NCBI RefSeq assembly: GCF_002025665.1
Contig: NZ_CP018786.1
Coordinates: 3,720,001-3,784,000 of the forward strand
DNA from: Chryseobacterium indologenes
Lineage (GTDB): Bacteria > Bacteroidota > Bacteroidia > Flavobacteriales > Weeksellaceae
Length of the DNA stretch: 64,000 nucleotides
Direction of reading: 5' to 3'
The notes under the pieces are model-generated. The model saw only the letters and a list, made by a program, of their open reading frames with translations, was not told where the DNA came from and searched no databases. Position numbers and translations under genes: made by a program. Position 1 is the first letter of the stretch; each line of letters opens with the position of its first letter. Of the stretch, positions 35,521 to 44,644 are shown piece by piece.

Positions 35521-35565
35521 AAAAAGGCTTCGGGCAATTTCTACGAAATTGCCCGAAGCCTTTTA
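35521..35565. terminator. Bidirectional intrinsic terminator
   Basis: AAAAGGCTTCGGGCAATTT and its exact complement flank a CTAC loop, with A and T runs on the two sides. It lies between convergent genes ypdA and the MFS transporter. Confidence 0.92.
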
Positions 35566-35590
35566 TTTTAAAATTCATCAATCAAAACCA

Positions 35591-36829
35591 TTATATCATC
35601 TCTTCTTCAGCTTTATTTTTATCTTTAAGCATCCACGGAATGATAAAATAAAAACCAATGGCAATAAATACGGCAAGCAGTCCGGTTCCGATCCATAATA
35701 CATTGAATCCTAATTTTTCGGCAATGAGTGTTCCTATATAAGGTGTAATGATAAATGCAATGGAAAATGATATCCCGTTCAATCCCATGTAAGCCCCTTT
35801 ATTGTGCTCTCCCGAGCGTAATGCTGTAATTGTAGACATAAATGGAAGTGTCCATATTTCTCCTACACAAAGTAAGGTCATAGACAGCACAAGGGTAATC
35901 ATACTGTAATCAAACGCCAGCATTGCATAGGAAATACCACACAGGAAAGTCCCGAACAGCATTGTAAAAGCTAAAGTAAAATATTTCTCAGCGATTTGTA
36001 CCAGTCCCATTTCAAGCAGTACGATCAGAAAACCGCTATATCCCAAGATATATCCAATGTTTTGCTGACTTAAATGTGCTGTATCCTTATAAAATATCGT
36101 CAGAGTACTGAACAACTGGAAGAAACATATGGAAAACAACATACAGAATACACAGTAAATCAAAAATTTACCATCGCGGTAAGGCGAACTTTCTTTTTTA
36201 ATAATGATAACTTCTTTTACTTTTTTCGCTTTCTCTTTCGCCAGTCTTGCACGGTCTTTGAAGAACCAGATATACATCAATCCCGCCAGCAAAGCAGCTA
36301 GTGCATTACTGAAAAACAGAAATTCATAAGAAATAGCTGACAAAATACCACCCAGCGCAGGACCAATTGAAAACCCAAGATTTACAGCCATACGGTTTAG
36401 AGAGAAAGCTCGGGTGATATTTTCAGGTTTTGCATATTTGGTAATTGCCACGGAGTTTGCCGGACGGAAAGTTTCACTTACAATACTTTGGGCTAAAATA
36501 ATTCCTGCCAGGCCAGCTTCTGTTGTAAAAAGCGGAATTAAACAAAATAAAGGAACACTGAGCAATAAACTCAGACTCTGTACCCTATATTCCCCTATTT
36601 TATCCGTAATCATTCCTCCCAGCCAGGATCCGATAACGGAACCTATACCGAAAAAGCTCAGTACAATTCCTGAATTTTCAATACTGAAATGTAAATGATT
36701 GGTCATATAAACTCCCAAAAACGGAAGCACCATAGAACCGGCTCTGTTGATGAGCATTACCAACGCCAGCATCCAACTCTCTTGCGAGAGTCCTTTAAAA
36801 GAACTCGTATATACGTTAATTAGTTTCAC
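35591..36829 (-). CDS. MFS transporter
   Basis: The 412-residue protein has 12 predicted membrane helices and the MFS loop 2-3 signature as GSWLGGMITDKIGEYRVQ. The GTG at 36829 gives the complete first helix; no upstream ATG is better. It looks like a drug or metabolite exporter of the DHA1 type, but the substrate cannot be read from sequence. It is divergent from the AraC-type regulator at 37079, with 249 bp between, so that regulator could control it. Confidence 0.88.
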   Translation of the reverse strand: MKLINVYTSSFKGLSQESWMLALVMLINRAGSMVLPFLGVYMTNHLHFSIENSGIVLSFFGIGSVIGSWLGGMITDKIGEYRVQSLSLLLSVPLFCLIPLFTTEAGLAGIILAQSIVSETFRPANSVAITKYAKPENITRAFSLNRMAVNLGFSIGPALGGILSAISYEFLFFSNALAALLAGLMYIWFFKDRARLAKEKAKKVKEVIIIKKESSPYRDGKFLIYCVFCMLFSICFFQLFSTLTIFYKDTAHLSQQNIGYILGYSGFLIVLLEMGLVQIAEKYFTLAFTMLFGTFLCGISYAMLAFDYSMITLVLSMTLLCVGEIWTLPFMSTITALRSGEHNKGAYMGLNGISFSIAFIITPYIGTLIAEKLGFNVLWIGTGLLAVFIAIGFYFIIPWMLKDKNKAEEEMI

Positions 36830-37078
36830 AATAATATTTTGGAGGGGAAATTCGAAAGTGCAAAATTAGATAAAAATAACCCAAAAACCCTTGTTTAAAC
36901 CCTGTTTTTATAAATAAAGTCTATAAAAACAGACCATCATCTGTATCCTTAAAAAACATTTTTTTTTTACTATATAAAACTCTAAGAGCTTTATAAAAAT
37001 CGTAAATTGCAGTAACAACAGGTATTTTGAGCTAAAAAAGACTCTAAAACATAATAAAAACTTAACCAATACGTAAGA

Positions 37079-37957
37079 ATGATAACCTACGAAAATTTGC
37101 ATGATACCCTATCTTTTTACAGTATTGACTGCCGCCAATCTTATTATATTTCTTCAGGAAAACCCATTTTTGAATTTCCCAAAGCGCCTTTCAGAATGGA
37201 TTATTATGCACTCTGCATTTGTACCGCAGGAGAAATCAATATTGAGATAGACCGTCAGAAATATAAAGTGGATGTTCACAGTTTTTTGATGGCAGCTCCT
37301 TCCACCATTGTAAAGTTTGGAAAAACCAGTGATGATTTTACGATGAAACTGTTGTTTTTTGACAAGAATTTTCTGATTAAAAATATCTCTAATCCTTTCA
37401 TCATCGAGAAAATGAATCTTTTTTCCAAAGGTTCGTACAGCATTGTAAAAACGTCTGCAAAAAATTCTTCGCAGCTGCAAAATCTTCTGGATTATCTTGA
37501 TAAAAAATCGAAGAAACAGGGAAAATTTACAGAAGAAATTATCCGTACCATTATTTTCAATCTGTTGTTGGAGACGGCTGAGATTATGGAACATCAAAAC
37601 ACATCAAATCCGGCAAAAGAAGAAGGAAAAAAAGATCTTTATCTGAAGTTCAGTAAGTTGATCAGAGAAAATATCAACAGGGAACGAACCGTTCAGTTTT
37701 ATGCAGACCAGCTCCATGTTTCCAATAAATACCTCATAGAAATCATAAAAAAAGCAAGCGGAAAAACACCTCATGAAGTGATTGATGAAGCCTTATTGAA
37801 AGAAGCCTTTGTCATGCTCGGAAATCCTGATATAACGATTTCGGAAGTTGCATTTGAACTCCAGTTCAATTCTGCTTCGGCATTCGGCCGTTTCTTTAAA
37901 AAACATACTACGCTTTCCCCTTCAGAATACAGGATTAAAGAAAATATTCAGTCATGA
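37079..37957 (+). CDS. AraC family transcriptional regulator
   Basis: The 292-residue protein has a cupin-like N-terminal ligand domain (~residues 30-150) and a C-terminal AraC/XylS double helix-turn-helix (~190-288): VQFYADQLHVSNKYLIEIIK and ISEVAFELQFNSASAFGRFFKKHTTLSPSEYR. The gene is 89 bp upstream of oleate hydratase in the same direction. Two identical 9-bp half-sites, 21 bp apart, lie in that gap, as expected for an AraC-type activator, so it probably controls the oleate hydratase genes. Confidence 0.92.
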   Translation: MITYENLHDTLSFYSIDCRQSYYISSGKPIFEFPKAPFRMDYYALCICTAGEINIEIDRQKYKVDVHSFLMAAPSTIVKFGKTSDDFTMKLLFFDKNFLIKNISNPFIIEKMNLFSKGSYSIVKTSAKNSSQLQNLLDYLDKKSKKQGKFTEEIIRTIIFNLLLETAEIMEHQNTSNPAKEEGKKDLYLKFSKLIRENINRERTVQFYADQLHVSNKYLIEIIKKASGKTPHEVIDEALLKEAFVMLGNPDITISEVAFELQFNSASAFGRFFKKHTTLSPSEYRIKENIQS

Positions 37958-37961
37958 GAAT

Positions 37962-37991
37962 TTGGGGATAATAATTCTGAACTTGGGGATA
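37962..37991 (+). promoter_or_regulatory. Putative AraC-type operator upstream of oleate hydratase
   Basis: TTGGGGATA occurs at 37962-37970 and again at 37983-37991, a direct repeat with 21-bp spacing, two helical turns. It lies just upstream of a weak promoter (TTG 37996-37998, TACCTTTA 38014-38021). This fits direct-repeat binding sites of AraC-family activators. Confidence 0.6.
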
Positions 37992-38046
37992 TATATTGCT
38001 TTGTGAATAGAGCTACCTTTATACTGTTAATTAAAAACAATACAAA

Positions 38047-39975
38047 ATGAGTACGATCAATTCAAAATTCGACAAAGTTTTAAATGCCTCTGAGCAGTTT
38101 GGAAAAGTGAACCACGAACCGGATTCAAGTAAAGAAGTTCAGATTAACACTCCTGAAAAAACTATGCCTTTCTCCGACCAGATCGGAAACTATCAACGTA
38201 ATAAAGGAATTCCTTTACAGTCTTACGAAAACAGTAAAATCTATATTGTAGGAAGCGGAATTGCCGGTATGTCTGCCGCTTATTATTTTATCCGTGACGG
38301 CCGTGTACCGGGCAAAAACATTATTTTCCTTGACCAGCTGAATGTTGAAGGCGGATCTCTGGATGGAGCCGGTAATGCAAAAGATGGTTACATCATCCGT
38401 GGGGGTAGAGAAATGGATATGACTTATGAAAATTTATGGGATATGTTCCAGGATATTCCTGCTCTGGAGCTACCTGCACCCTACAGTGTCTTGGATGAAT
38501 ACCGCCTTGTTAATGACAACGACCCAAATTATTCTAAAGCAAGACTAATCCACAACCAGGGACAAATTAAAGATTTCAGCAAATTCGGTTTGGAGAAAAA
38601 AGATCAGCTGGCAATTGTAAAATTGCTGTTAAAGAAAAAAGAAGAGCTGGACGATCTTACCATTGAAGATTATTTTTCTGAATCATTCCTTAACAGTAAT
38701 TTCTGGTTCTTCTGGCGTTCTATGTTTGCCTTCGAAAACTGGCACAGCTTACTGGAATTGAAGCTGTACATGCACAGATTCCTTCATGCTATTGACGGAA
38801 TGAAAGACTTCTCATGCCTGGTTTTCCCAAAATACAACCAATATGATACCTATGTAACACCACTCAAAAACTTCCTGGTAGAAAAAGGGGTACAAATCCA
38901 GTTTAATACTTTGGTAAAAGATCTTGACATTCACATCAATACAGAAGGAAAAACAGTAGAAGGTATTATTACAGAACAGAACGGAGAGGAAGTAAGAATT
39001 CCAGTGGGTAAAGAAGATTACGTTATCGTAACTACCGGATCGATGACTGAAAGTACTTTCTACGGCGACAACAATACCGTTCCTGAAGTGACAATAGATA
39101 ACAGCAATGCCGGACAAAGTGCAGGATGGAAGTTATGGAAAAACCTGGCTGCAAAATCTGAAATATTCGGAAAACCTGAAAAATTCTGTAGCCATATTGA
39201 AAAATCTTCATGGGAATCTGCTACATTAACCTGTCGTCCTTCTGCTTTTACAGAAAAACTGAAAGAACTGTGTGTAAATGATCCTTATTCAGGAAGAACA
39301 GCTACAGGTGGTATTATTACCATTACAGACTCTAATTGGGTGATGAGCTTTACCTGCAACAGACAGCCTCACTTCCCTACTCAGCCGGATGACATCCTTG
39401 TAGTATGGGTATACGCTTTACTGATGGATAAAGAAGGGAATTACATTAAAAAAACAATGCCTCAGTGTACCGGAAACGAGATTCTTGCCGAGCTGTGTTA
39501 TCACCTTGGAATGACTGATCAACTGGATAATGTCATAGAAAACACCATTGTACGTACAGCATTCATGCCTTACATCACTTCTATGTTTATGCCGAGAGCG
39601 ATGGGAGACCGTCCGAGAGTAGTTCCTGAAGGATGTACCAACTTAGGCCTTGTAGGGCAGTTTGTAGAAACCAATAATGATGTTGTCTTCACTATGGAAA
39701 GCTCTGTGAGAACGGCGAGAATAGCTGTTTACAACCTTCTTAATCTCAACAAACAAGTTCCGGATATCAATCCGTTACAATATGACATCCGACATTTATT
39801 AAAAGCTACCCAGGCTTTGAATGACTATAAGCCTTTCTTAGGAGAAGGAATTTTAAGAAAAATATTAAAAGGAACTTATTTTGAACACATCCTTGTAAAC
39901 CGTCCGGAAGAAAAAGAAGAACACGAGTCTTTCTTAACCAGATTTCAGGAATGGGTAAAAGGAGTAAAAGACTAA
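38047..39975 (+). CDS. ohyA: Oleate hydratase
   Basis: The 642-residue flavoprotein matches the oleate hydratase (MCRA) family in length and motifs: FAD-binding [21 protein letters not shown], the FAD-loop/active-site block [18 protein letters not shown] with the catalytic Glu in RGGREM, and [19 protein letters not shown]. The enzyme adds water to the 9,10 double bond of oleate and related free fatty acids, making 10-hydroxy fatty acids, and protects against toxic unsaturated fatty acids. The Elizabethkingia homologue is well studied. It is next to an AraC regulator and a hydroxyacyl-CoA dehydrogenase. Confidence 0.96.
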   Translation: MSTINSKFDKVLNASEQFGKVNHEPDSSKEVQINTPEKTMPFSDQIGNYQRNKGIPLQSYENSKIYIVGSGIAGMSAAYYFIRDGRVPGKNIIFLDQLNVEGGSLDGAGNAKDGYIIRGGREMDMTYENLWDMFQDIPALELPAPYSVLDEYRLVNDNDPNYSKARLIHNQGQIKDFSKFGLEKKDQLAIVKLLLKKKEELDDLTIEDYFSESFLNSNFWFFWRSMFAFENWHSLLELKLYMHRFLHAIDGMKDFSCLVFPKYNQYDTYVTPLKNFLVEKGVQIQFNTLVKDLDIHINTEGKTVEGIITEQNGEEVRIPVGKEDYVIVTTGSMTESTFYGDNNTVPEVTIDNSNAGQSAGWKLWKNLAAKSEIFGKPEKFCSHIEKSSWESATLTCRPSAFTEKLKELCVNDPYSGRTATGGIITITDSNWVMSFTCNRQPHFPTQPDDILVVWVYALLMDKEGNYIKKTMPQCTGNEILAELCYHLGMTDQLDNVIENTIVRTAFMPYITSMFMPRAMGDRPRVVPEGCTNLGLVGQFVETNNDVVFTMESSVRTARIAVYNLLNLNKQVPDINPLQYDIRHLLKATQALNDYKPFLGEGILRKILKGTYFEHILVNRPEEKEEHESFLTRFQEWVKGVKD

Positions 39976-39986
39976 AAATAAATCTC

Positions 39987-40883
39987 ATGGATTTTAAAAA
40001 TATAACGATAGCAGGAAGTGGTGTATTGGGATATCAGATCGCCTTCCAGACTGCCTATCACGGTTTCAACGTTACCGTATATGATATCAATGATGAAGTA
40101 TTGGAAAAAGCCAAAGGTAAATTCACTGCGTTAAGTGAAGCTTACCAGCAAGATTTGGGAGCAACAAAGGAACAACTTGATGCCACATTTAAAAATATCA
40201 ATTATTCATCAGACCTTGCTGAAGCGGTGAAAGATGCCGATCTTTTGATAGAAGCAGTTCCTGAAGATCCGACTATCAAAACGGAATTCTACCATAAGCT
40301 GGCACAGGCAGCCCCTGAAAAAACAGTATTCGCAACGAACTCTTCTACGCTTCTTCCAAGCCAGTTTGCTGAAGATACAGGCAGACCGGAGAAATTTGTA
40401 GCCCTTCATTTTGCCAATGAAATCTGGAAGCATAATACCGGAGAAGTGATGCGTCACCCTGGAACTTCGCAGGAAGTATTTAATTCAGTTATCCAATTTG
40501 CAAAAGATATTGGAATGGTAGCATTACCTATTCAGAAGGAACAACCTGGATATATTGTCAATTCACTATTGGTTCCTTTGCTTGGTGCAGCTGTCAATCT
40601 TTGGGTTGATGAAGTATCAGATATAGAAACAATTGATAAGACATGGATGGTAGCTACAGGAGCACCTGCAGGACCTTTTGGTATTCTGGATGTTGTGGGA
40701 ATTACAACGGCATATAATATCAATAAAATGGAAGCTGAAGAAACTCAGGACCCATTAAAGATCAAAGCTGTAGAAAAATTAAAAGAAGATTATATTGCCA
40801 AAGGAAAACTGGGAGTACTGACCGGGGAAGGATTTTATAAATATCCCAATCCTTCATATCGCGACAAAGATTTTCTGAAATAG
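39987..40883 (+). CDS. 3-hydroxyacyl-CoA dehydrogenase family protein
   Basis: The start is the ATG at 39987 (MDFKNITIAGSGVLGYQIAF); the longer frame reads back into ohyA. The 298-residue protein has an NAD-binding Rossmann fold (GSGVLG), catalytic block NSSTLLPSQFA...ALHFANEIWKHN with the conserved His, and QPGYIVNSLLVPLLGAA. It is the length of stand-alone 3-hydroxybutyryl-CoA dehydrogenases. It is 11 bp after ohyA and so is co-transcribed; it may oxidise hydroxy-fatty acyl intermediates or help degrade the fatty acid, inferred from context. Confidence 0.9.
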   Translation: MDFKNITIAGSGVLGYQIAFQTAYHGFNVTVYDINDEVLEKAKGKFTALSEAYQQDLGATKEQLDATFKNINYSSDLAEAVKDADLLIEAVPEDPTIKTEFYHKLAQAAPEKTVFATNSSTLLPSQFAEDTGRPEKFVALHFANEIWKHNTGEVMRHPGTSQEVFNSVIQFAKDIGMVALPIQKEQPGYIVNSLLVPLLGAAVNLWVDEVSDIETIDKTWMVATGAPAGPFGILDVVGITTAYNINKMEAEETQDPLKIKAVEKLKEDYIAKGKLGVLTGEGFYKYPNPSYRDKDFLK

Positions 40884-40914
40884 AATCTTATACTTCAGAT
40901 TTTAAACTATTAAG

Positions 40915-40947
40915 AAAGCAGGCCTTATTATAGGTTCTGCTTTTTGT
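40915..40947 (+). terminator. Intrinsic terminator of the ohyA unit
   Basis: AAAGCAGGCCT pairs with AGGTTCTGCTTT with one bulge and is followed by TTGTTT. Confidence 0.65.
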
Positions 40948-40975
40948 TTAAGATTGATTCTCTTCTAAAATATCT

Positions 40976-41183
40976 GTTGGAAAACGCAAAGGCGCAAAAT
41001 AATTTTTCCGAAACGTTTTAAAGCGCAAGGATTTTATCTCCGATAAAATTGAACACTGTTGATTTCTAAAGTTAAAAATATTGATTGATTAGATTGTATT
41101 ACACTTGCTGGAAATCTTCGGTTTCCTTGCTCCTTAAATATTCACCCATGTATAAAATTCTTAGCGCCTTTGCGTTTTCCAAC
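40976..41183. repeat. 208-bp element with 20-bp perfect terminal inverted repeats (MITE-like)
   Basis: GTTGGAAAACGCAAAGGCGC at 40976-40995 is the exact reverse complement of 41164-41183. The 168 bp between have no ORF and are flanked by the terminators of ohyA and glnS. Perfect terminal inverted repeats with a noncoding core suggest a non-autonomous mobile element or a large REP-like unit. I see no clear target-site duplication. Confidence 0.65.
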
Positions 41184-41218
41184 AAAAAAAGCAGAACTTC
41201 AATGAAGTCCTGCTTTAT
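41184..41218 (-). terminator. Intrinsic terminator of glnS
   Basis: AAAGCAGAACTTC and GAAGTCCTGCTTT form a stem (one G-T type mismatch) next to a run of A on the plus strand, which is a T run in the glnS transcript. Confidence 0.75.
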
Positions 41219-41238
41219 GTATTATATATTTCCGAAAA

Positions 41239-42912
41239 TTATTCCGGTTTAAAAGAATCTTTTAACGTTACTGTACGGTTAAATACCAAAGTATCTTCTG
41301 TAGAATCCTGATCTTTTGTAAAGTATCCGATTCTCTGGAACTGTAATGGCTCTCCAACAGCAACATCTTTCAGGCTTGGCTCAGCAAATCCTTTTACCGT
41401 TGCTACAGATTCAGGATTGATGAAGTTTAAGAAGTCTACATCTTTTTCAGCGTCAGGCTGTTCCACTGTAAACAGTTGGTTGTAGATTCTTACTTCTACA
41501 GGAATAGCATGCTTCGCAGATACCCAATGTAAAGTTCCTTTTACTTTTCTCAAACTTTCTTCTGTTCCGCTTCCTGACTTACTCTTCTCATCATAAGTAG
41601 CATAAATGGTAGTAATCTCACCATTTTCGTCCTTCTCTACTCTTTCAGCTTTTATGATGTAAGCAGATTTCAAACGAACTTCGCCACCTAATTTAAGTCT
41701 GAAGAATTTATTGTTAGCTTCTTCTTTGAAGTCTTCACGTTCTATATAGATTTCTCTTGAGAATGGTATTTCTCTTGTTCCTGCATTTTCCTGTTCAGGA
41801 TTATTCTCAGTTTCTAACCACTCTTCTTTGTCTTCCGGGTAGTTTTCGATCACCAATTTTACAGGATCTACCACTGCCATTACACGCTTGGCAACCTTAT
41901 TCAGATCTTCACGTACACAGAAGTCAAGCAACTGGATTTCGATAAGATTTTCTCTTTTCGCTACTCCTACTTTCTCAATAAAGTTTCTGATAGAAGTAGG
42001 AGTAAATCCTTTTCTTCTCATCCCTGAGATAGTTGGCATTCTAGGATCATCCCATCCCGTCACTACTCCCTCAGCTACCAATCTTTGCAGCTTTCTTTTG
42101 GAAGTAATCATATAGGAAACATTCATCCTTGCAAATTCTCTCTGCTTGTTTTTAACATTTCCTTCTTCGTAAACCTGATCTAAATACCAGTTATACAAAG
42201 GTCTGTGATTTTCAAACTCCAAAGAACAAAGTGAATGCGAGATTTGTTCGATATAATCAGATTCACCATGAGCCCAGTCGTACATTGGATAAATTTTCCA
42301 TGCTGTACCGGTTCTGTGGTGAGGCTTATTCAAAATTCTGTACATCACAGGGTCACGCATATTCATGTTGGGTGAAACCATGTCAATTTTTGCACGAAGA
42401 GACATTGAACCACTTTCAAATTCTCCGTTTTTCATCCTTTCGAATAAATCTAAAGATTCTTCAACAGGACGGTTTCTGTATGGAGATTCAATTCCCGGTT
42501 CTGCAGGATTTTTTCTCTGTTCAGTAATTACTTCAGAAGGCTGCTCGTCTACGTAAGCTTTTTCTTCTTTAATTAACTGAACGGCCCAATCGTAAAGCTG
42601 CTGGAAGTAATCGGATGCGTACAAAACTTTATCCCATTTGAAACCTAACCATTCAACGTCTTTCATGATAGAATCTACGAATTCCTGTTCTTCTTTTTCA
42701 GGGTTCGTATCATCGAAACGAAGGTTTACGGGAGCATTGTATTTTTCACCCAGACCAAAGTTGATGCAGATCGCTTTTGTATGCCCTACATGCAGATAAC
42801 CATTAGGTTCAGGTGGAAAACGGAAACGGATCTGATCTCTTTTCAAACCGTTTGCCAAATCATCTTCTATAATTTGCTCAATAAAATTGAGTGATTTTTT
42901 TTCTTCTTCCAT
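41239..42912 (-). CDS. glnS: Glutaminyl-tRNA synthetase
   Basis: The 557-residue protein matches bacterial GlnRS across its length: RFPPEPNGYLHVGHTKAI with the HIGH motif (HVGH), LRFDDTNPEKEEQEFV, the PMYDWAHGESDYIEQISHSL block and the KMSKS-like ITSKRKL, then two beta-barrel anticodon-binding domains. It charges tRNA-Gln directly. No promoter is clear in the 150 bp upstream, which it shares with a divergent hydrolase gene. Confidence 0.97.
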   Translation of the reverse strand: MEEEKKSLNFIEQIIEDDLANGLKRDQIRFRFPPEPNGYLHVGHTKAICINFGLGEKYNAPVNLRFDDTNPEKEEQEFVDSIMKDVEWLGFKWDKVLYASDYFQQLYDWAVQLIKEEKAYVDEQPSEVITEQRKNPAEPGIESPYRNRPVEESLDLFERMKNGEFESGSMSLRAKIDMVSPNMNMRDPVMYRILNKPHHRTGTAWKIYPMYDWAHGESDYIEQISHSLCSLEFENHRPLYNWYLDQVYEEGNVKNKQREFARMNVSYMITSKRKLQRLVAEGVVTGWDDPRMPTISGMRRKGFTPTSIRNFIEKVGVAKRENLIEIQLLDFCVREDLNKVAKRVMAVVDPVKLVIENYPEDKEEWLETENNPEQENAGTREIPFSREIYIEREDFKEEANNKFFRLKLGGEVRLKSAYIIKAERVEKDENGEITTIYATYDEKSKSGSGTEESLRKVKGTLHWVSAKHAIPVEVRIYNQLFTVEQPDAEKDVDFLNFINPESVATVKGFAEPSLKDVAVGEPLQFQRIGYFTKDQDSTEDTLVFNRTVTLKDSFKPE

Positions 42913-43003
42913 TAAAGTAGCTTTTATTTTTTTGCAAAAAAAGTTTCACAAAGTTACGGAAAAATAAGCTTTTGTAAAAGTGATAATTTAAAAGCCTTAT
43001 GTA

Positions 43004-43032
43004 TTGTATTTCAATATTTTTCACTAATTTCG
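43004..43032 (+). promoter_or_regulatory. Promoter for the alpha/beta hydrolase gene
   Basis: TTG at 43004-43006, 18 bp, then TAATTTCG at 43025-43032 fit the Bacteroidota promoter with a C variant in the -7 box. The gene starts 34 bp further on. Confidence 0.6.
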
Positions 43033-43065
43033 GGATGCTAATACCATTTTAACCAATTAACCGTC

Positions 43066-44196
43066 ATGGCCGTTTATATCTTAAGCAACCGGAAAATTAT
43101 CCGGCACAAAGGCGAAAGAGTAGACTCTTTTTCCAATGAAGAATACTCGATTCCTAATTTCAGGATCGCCAAGTGCGATTTTGACAATTATAAGGAACCT
43201 ACCGCACAGGTCAAAAAGAAGAAAGATTATACCAACAGAAATATTCTGAATTACAAGCTCTTTTCCGAACCCGAAAAACAAGGGTATGAAGAAGTCTTAG
43301 ATGTTCTGTTAAATGAAAAAGGAATCAAAAAATCCTCTCTTACAGCCAATAATCTTGGCGGAACCCAAAGAATGTTTTATGAATTGTACAAAAATATGTC
43401 TTCTACCAAAGACAGAAGTGATGTACTGATATTCATCCATGGTTATTTGTATGATTTTGATGATGAATTAAAGGCCATACTTGATCTAAAAAAAATATTC
43501 ATTGATAATCCGGCATCTCCTGTAGAGCATATCTTATTTGTCAGTTGGCCCGCTTCCGGCAGTATGATCCCTTTGAGTTATTTTGATGATAAGGCTTCCA
43601 GCATCAATTCCGGAACTTCTCTGGTAAGATTGTTTTATTTCTATACTCAGTTTTTAAAAGATATTTTTTCTAACCGAGATCTTGCTCCCTGCAATCAAAG
43701 AATACATCTTATGGCTCACTCTATGGGAAACAGAGTCCTTCAAAGTATGTTATACAGCCTTAAGAGAGAGAATATACTGCGCGTTATTGACCAGGTTCTC
43801 CTGTTGAATGCGGATGTGAGTTACAAAGTGTTTGAAGATTCTGAGGATTCATTCAATAAACTGCCATTATTAGCCAACCGGATTTCTATTTACTTAAACA
43901 GACAGGATATTATTCTGGGGGCTTCTCAGTTTACCAAAAATATTCTTACCCCAAGGCTTGGTAAAAATGGACCAAGTGATATTGCTCATTACAAAGATAT
44001 TGTGTCTATCATTGACTGTACCTTTGTAAAGGATGATCTTCTCAACAGTCTTAAATATGAAGTAGGAAATCATTGGGGATACCTTTCCAGCTCGCAGGTA
44101 CAGAAAGATATCTTTCAAAATTTAAACGGAATTGACAGAAATCTTATCACCAACAGATCAAAGGATAACGAAAATATTTTCACAATTATTTCTTAA
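43066..44196 (+). CDS. Alpha/beta hydrolase (DUF900-like)
   Basis: The 376-residue protein has the alpha/beta-hydrolase pieces DVLIFIHGYLYDFDDE (oxyanion strand, HGY), ILFVSWPASGS, and the nucleophile elbow LMAHSMGNRVLQSML (A-H-S-M-G). DUF900/GxSxG proteins with this layout are esterase- or lipase-like; substrate unknown. It has no signal peptide, so it should be cytosolic. It has its own promoter. Downstream lies the small-peptide region with a sigma-54 site. Confidence 0.85.
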   Translation: MAVYILSNRKIIRHKGERVDSFSNEEYSIPNFRIAKCDFDNYKEPTAQVKKKKDYTNRNILNYKLFSEPEKQGYEEVLDVLLNEKGIKKSSLTANNLGGTQRMFYELYKNMSSTKDRSDVLIFIHGYLYDFDDELKAILDLKKIFIDNPASPVEHILFVSWPASGSMIPLSYFDDKASSINSGTSLVRLFYFYTQFLKDIFSNRDLAPCNQRIHLMAHSMGNRVLQSMLYSLKRENILRVIDQVLLLNADVSYKVFEDSEDSFNKLPLLANRISIYLNRQDIILGASQFTKNILTPRLGKNGPSDIAHYKDIVSIIDCTFVKDDLLNSLKYEVGNHWGYLSSSQVQKDIFQNLNGIDRNLITNRSKDNENIFTIIS

Positions 44197-44259
44197 CAAA
44201 TAATTAAAATAATTCTTAAAAAATGAACTCTGTGTTAAAATTAGCCTCAATTTACAGTA

Positions 44260-44275
44260 TGGCACAGAGATTGCT
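44260..44275 (+). promoter_or_regulatory. Consensus sigma-54 (RpoN) promoter
   Basis: TGGCACAGAGATTGCT has an exact TGGCAC -24 box, a 5-bp spacer and an exact TTGCT -12 box. Initiation is expected near 44286, about 23 bp before the ATG of a 25-residue peptide ORF. Confidence 0.75.
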
Positions 44276-44308
44276 AATTCAAACGTTAGGGAATTACAAT
44301 TTTTTATT

Positions 44309-44386
44309 ATGGGACAGATTAAAAAAAGGTTTTCTGATATATTAAACTATATCAAGAAAGCCATCTTCGTAAAAGATGTGATTTAA
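44309..44386 (+). CDS. Small cationic amphipathic peptide ORF (25 aa), sigma-54-associated
   Basis: An ATG-to-TAA frame begins MGQIKKRFSDILNYIKKAIF and ends VKDVI. It has six basic and two acidic residues, and hydrophobic residues at 4, 8, 11, 12, 15, 19 and 20 that line one side of a helix. The start lies about 23 bp after the predicted sigma-54 initiation site, a sensible leader length. I recognise no family. It may be a membrane-active or signalling peptide, a leader peptide, or a chance frame in a regulatory RNA. The next gene in this direction is the orphan double-glycine peptide, 258 bp further on. Confidence 0.42.
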   Translation: MGQIKKRFSDILNYIKKAIFVKDVI

Positions 44387-44461
44387 CTGAGTAACAACCT
44401 CTAAATCAACAAAATATTCGATACACAACTACTACATCCTCATAAAGACCGGATTAAAAAT

Positions 44462-44491
44462 ATCCCTCACCTATTCTGCATAGGAAGGGAT
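44462..44491. other. Hairpin between the two small-peptide genes
   Basis: ATCCCT-CA-CCTAT, loop TCTGC, ATAGG-A-AGGGAT forms an 11-bp stem with a small internal bulge. No T run follows, so it is more likely an RNA structure or protein site than a terminator. Confidence 0.45.
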
Positions 44492-44644
44492 TGCTAAATT
44501 GAAAAACCGGAACCATTACCTTTAGATTTTAAACAATACAAGCTTTTTAGTAAAATTGTTAAATATTACTAAATAATTCCCCATGTGTTGTATAATTAAA
44601 AAAAGTTATCGACATTTACTTACCAATCAAATAAAATCAATAAC

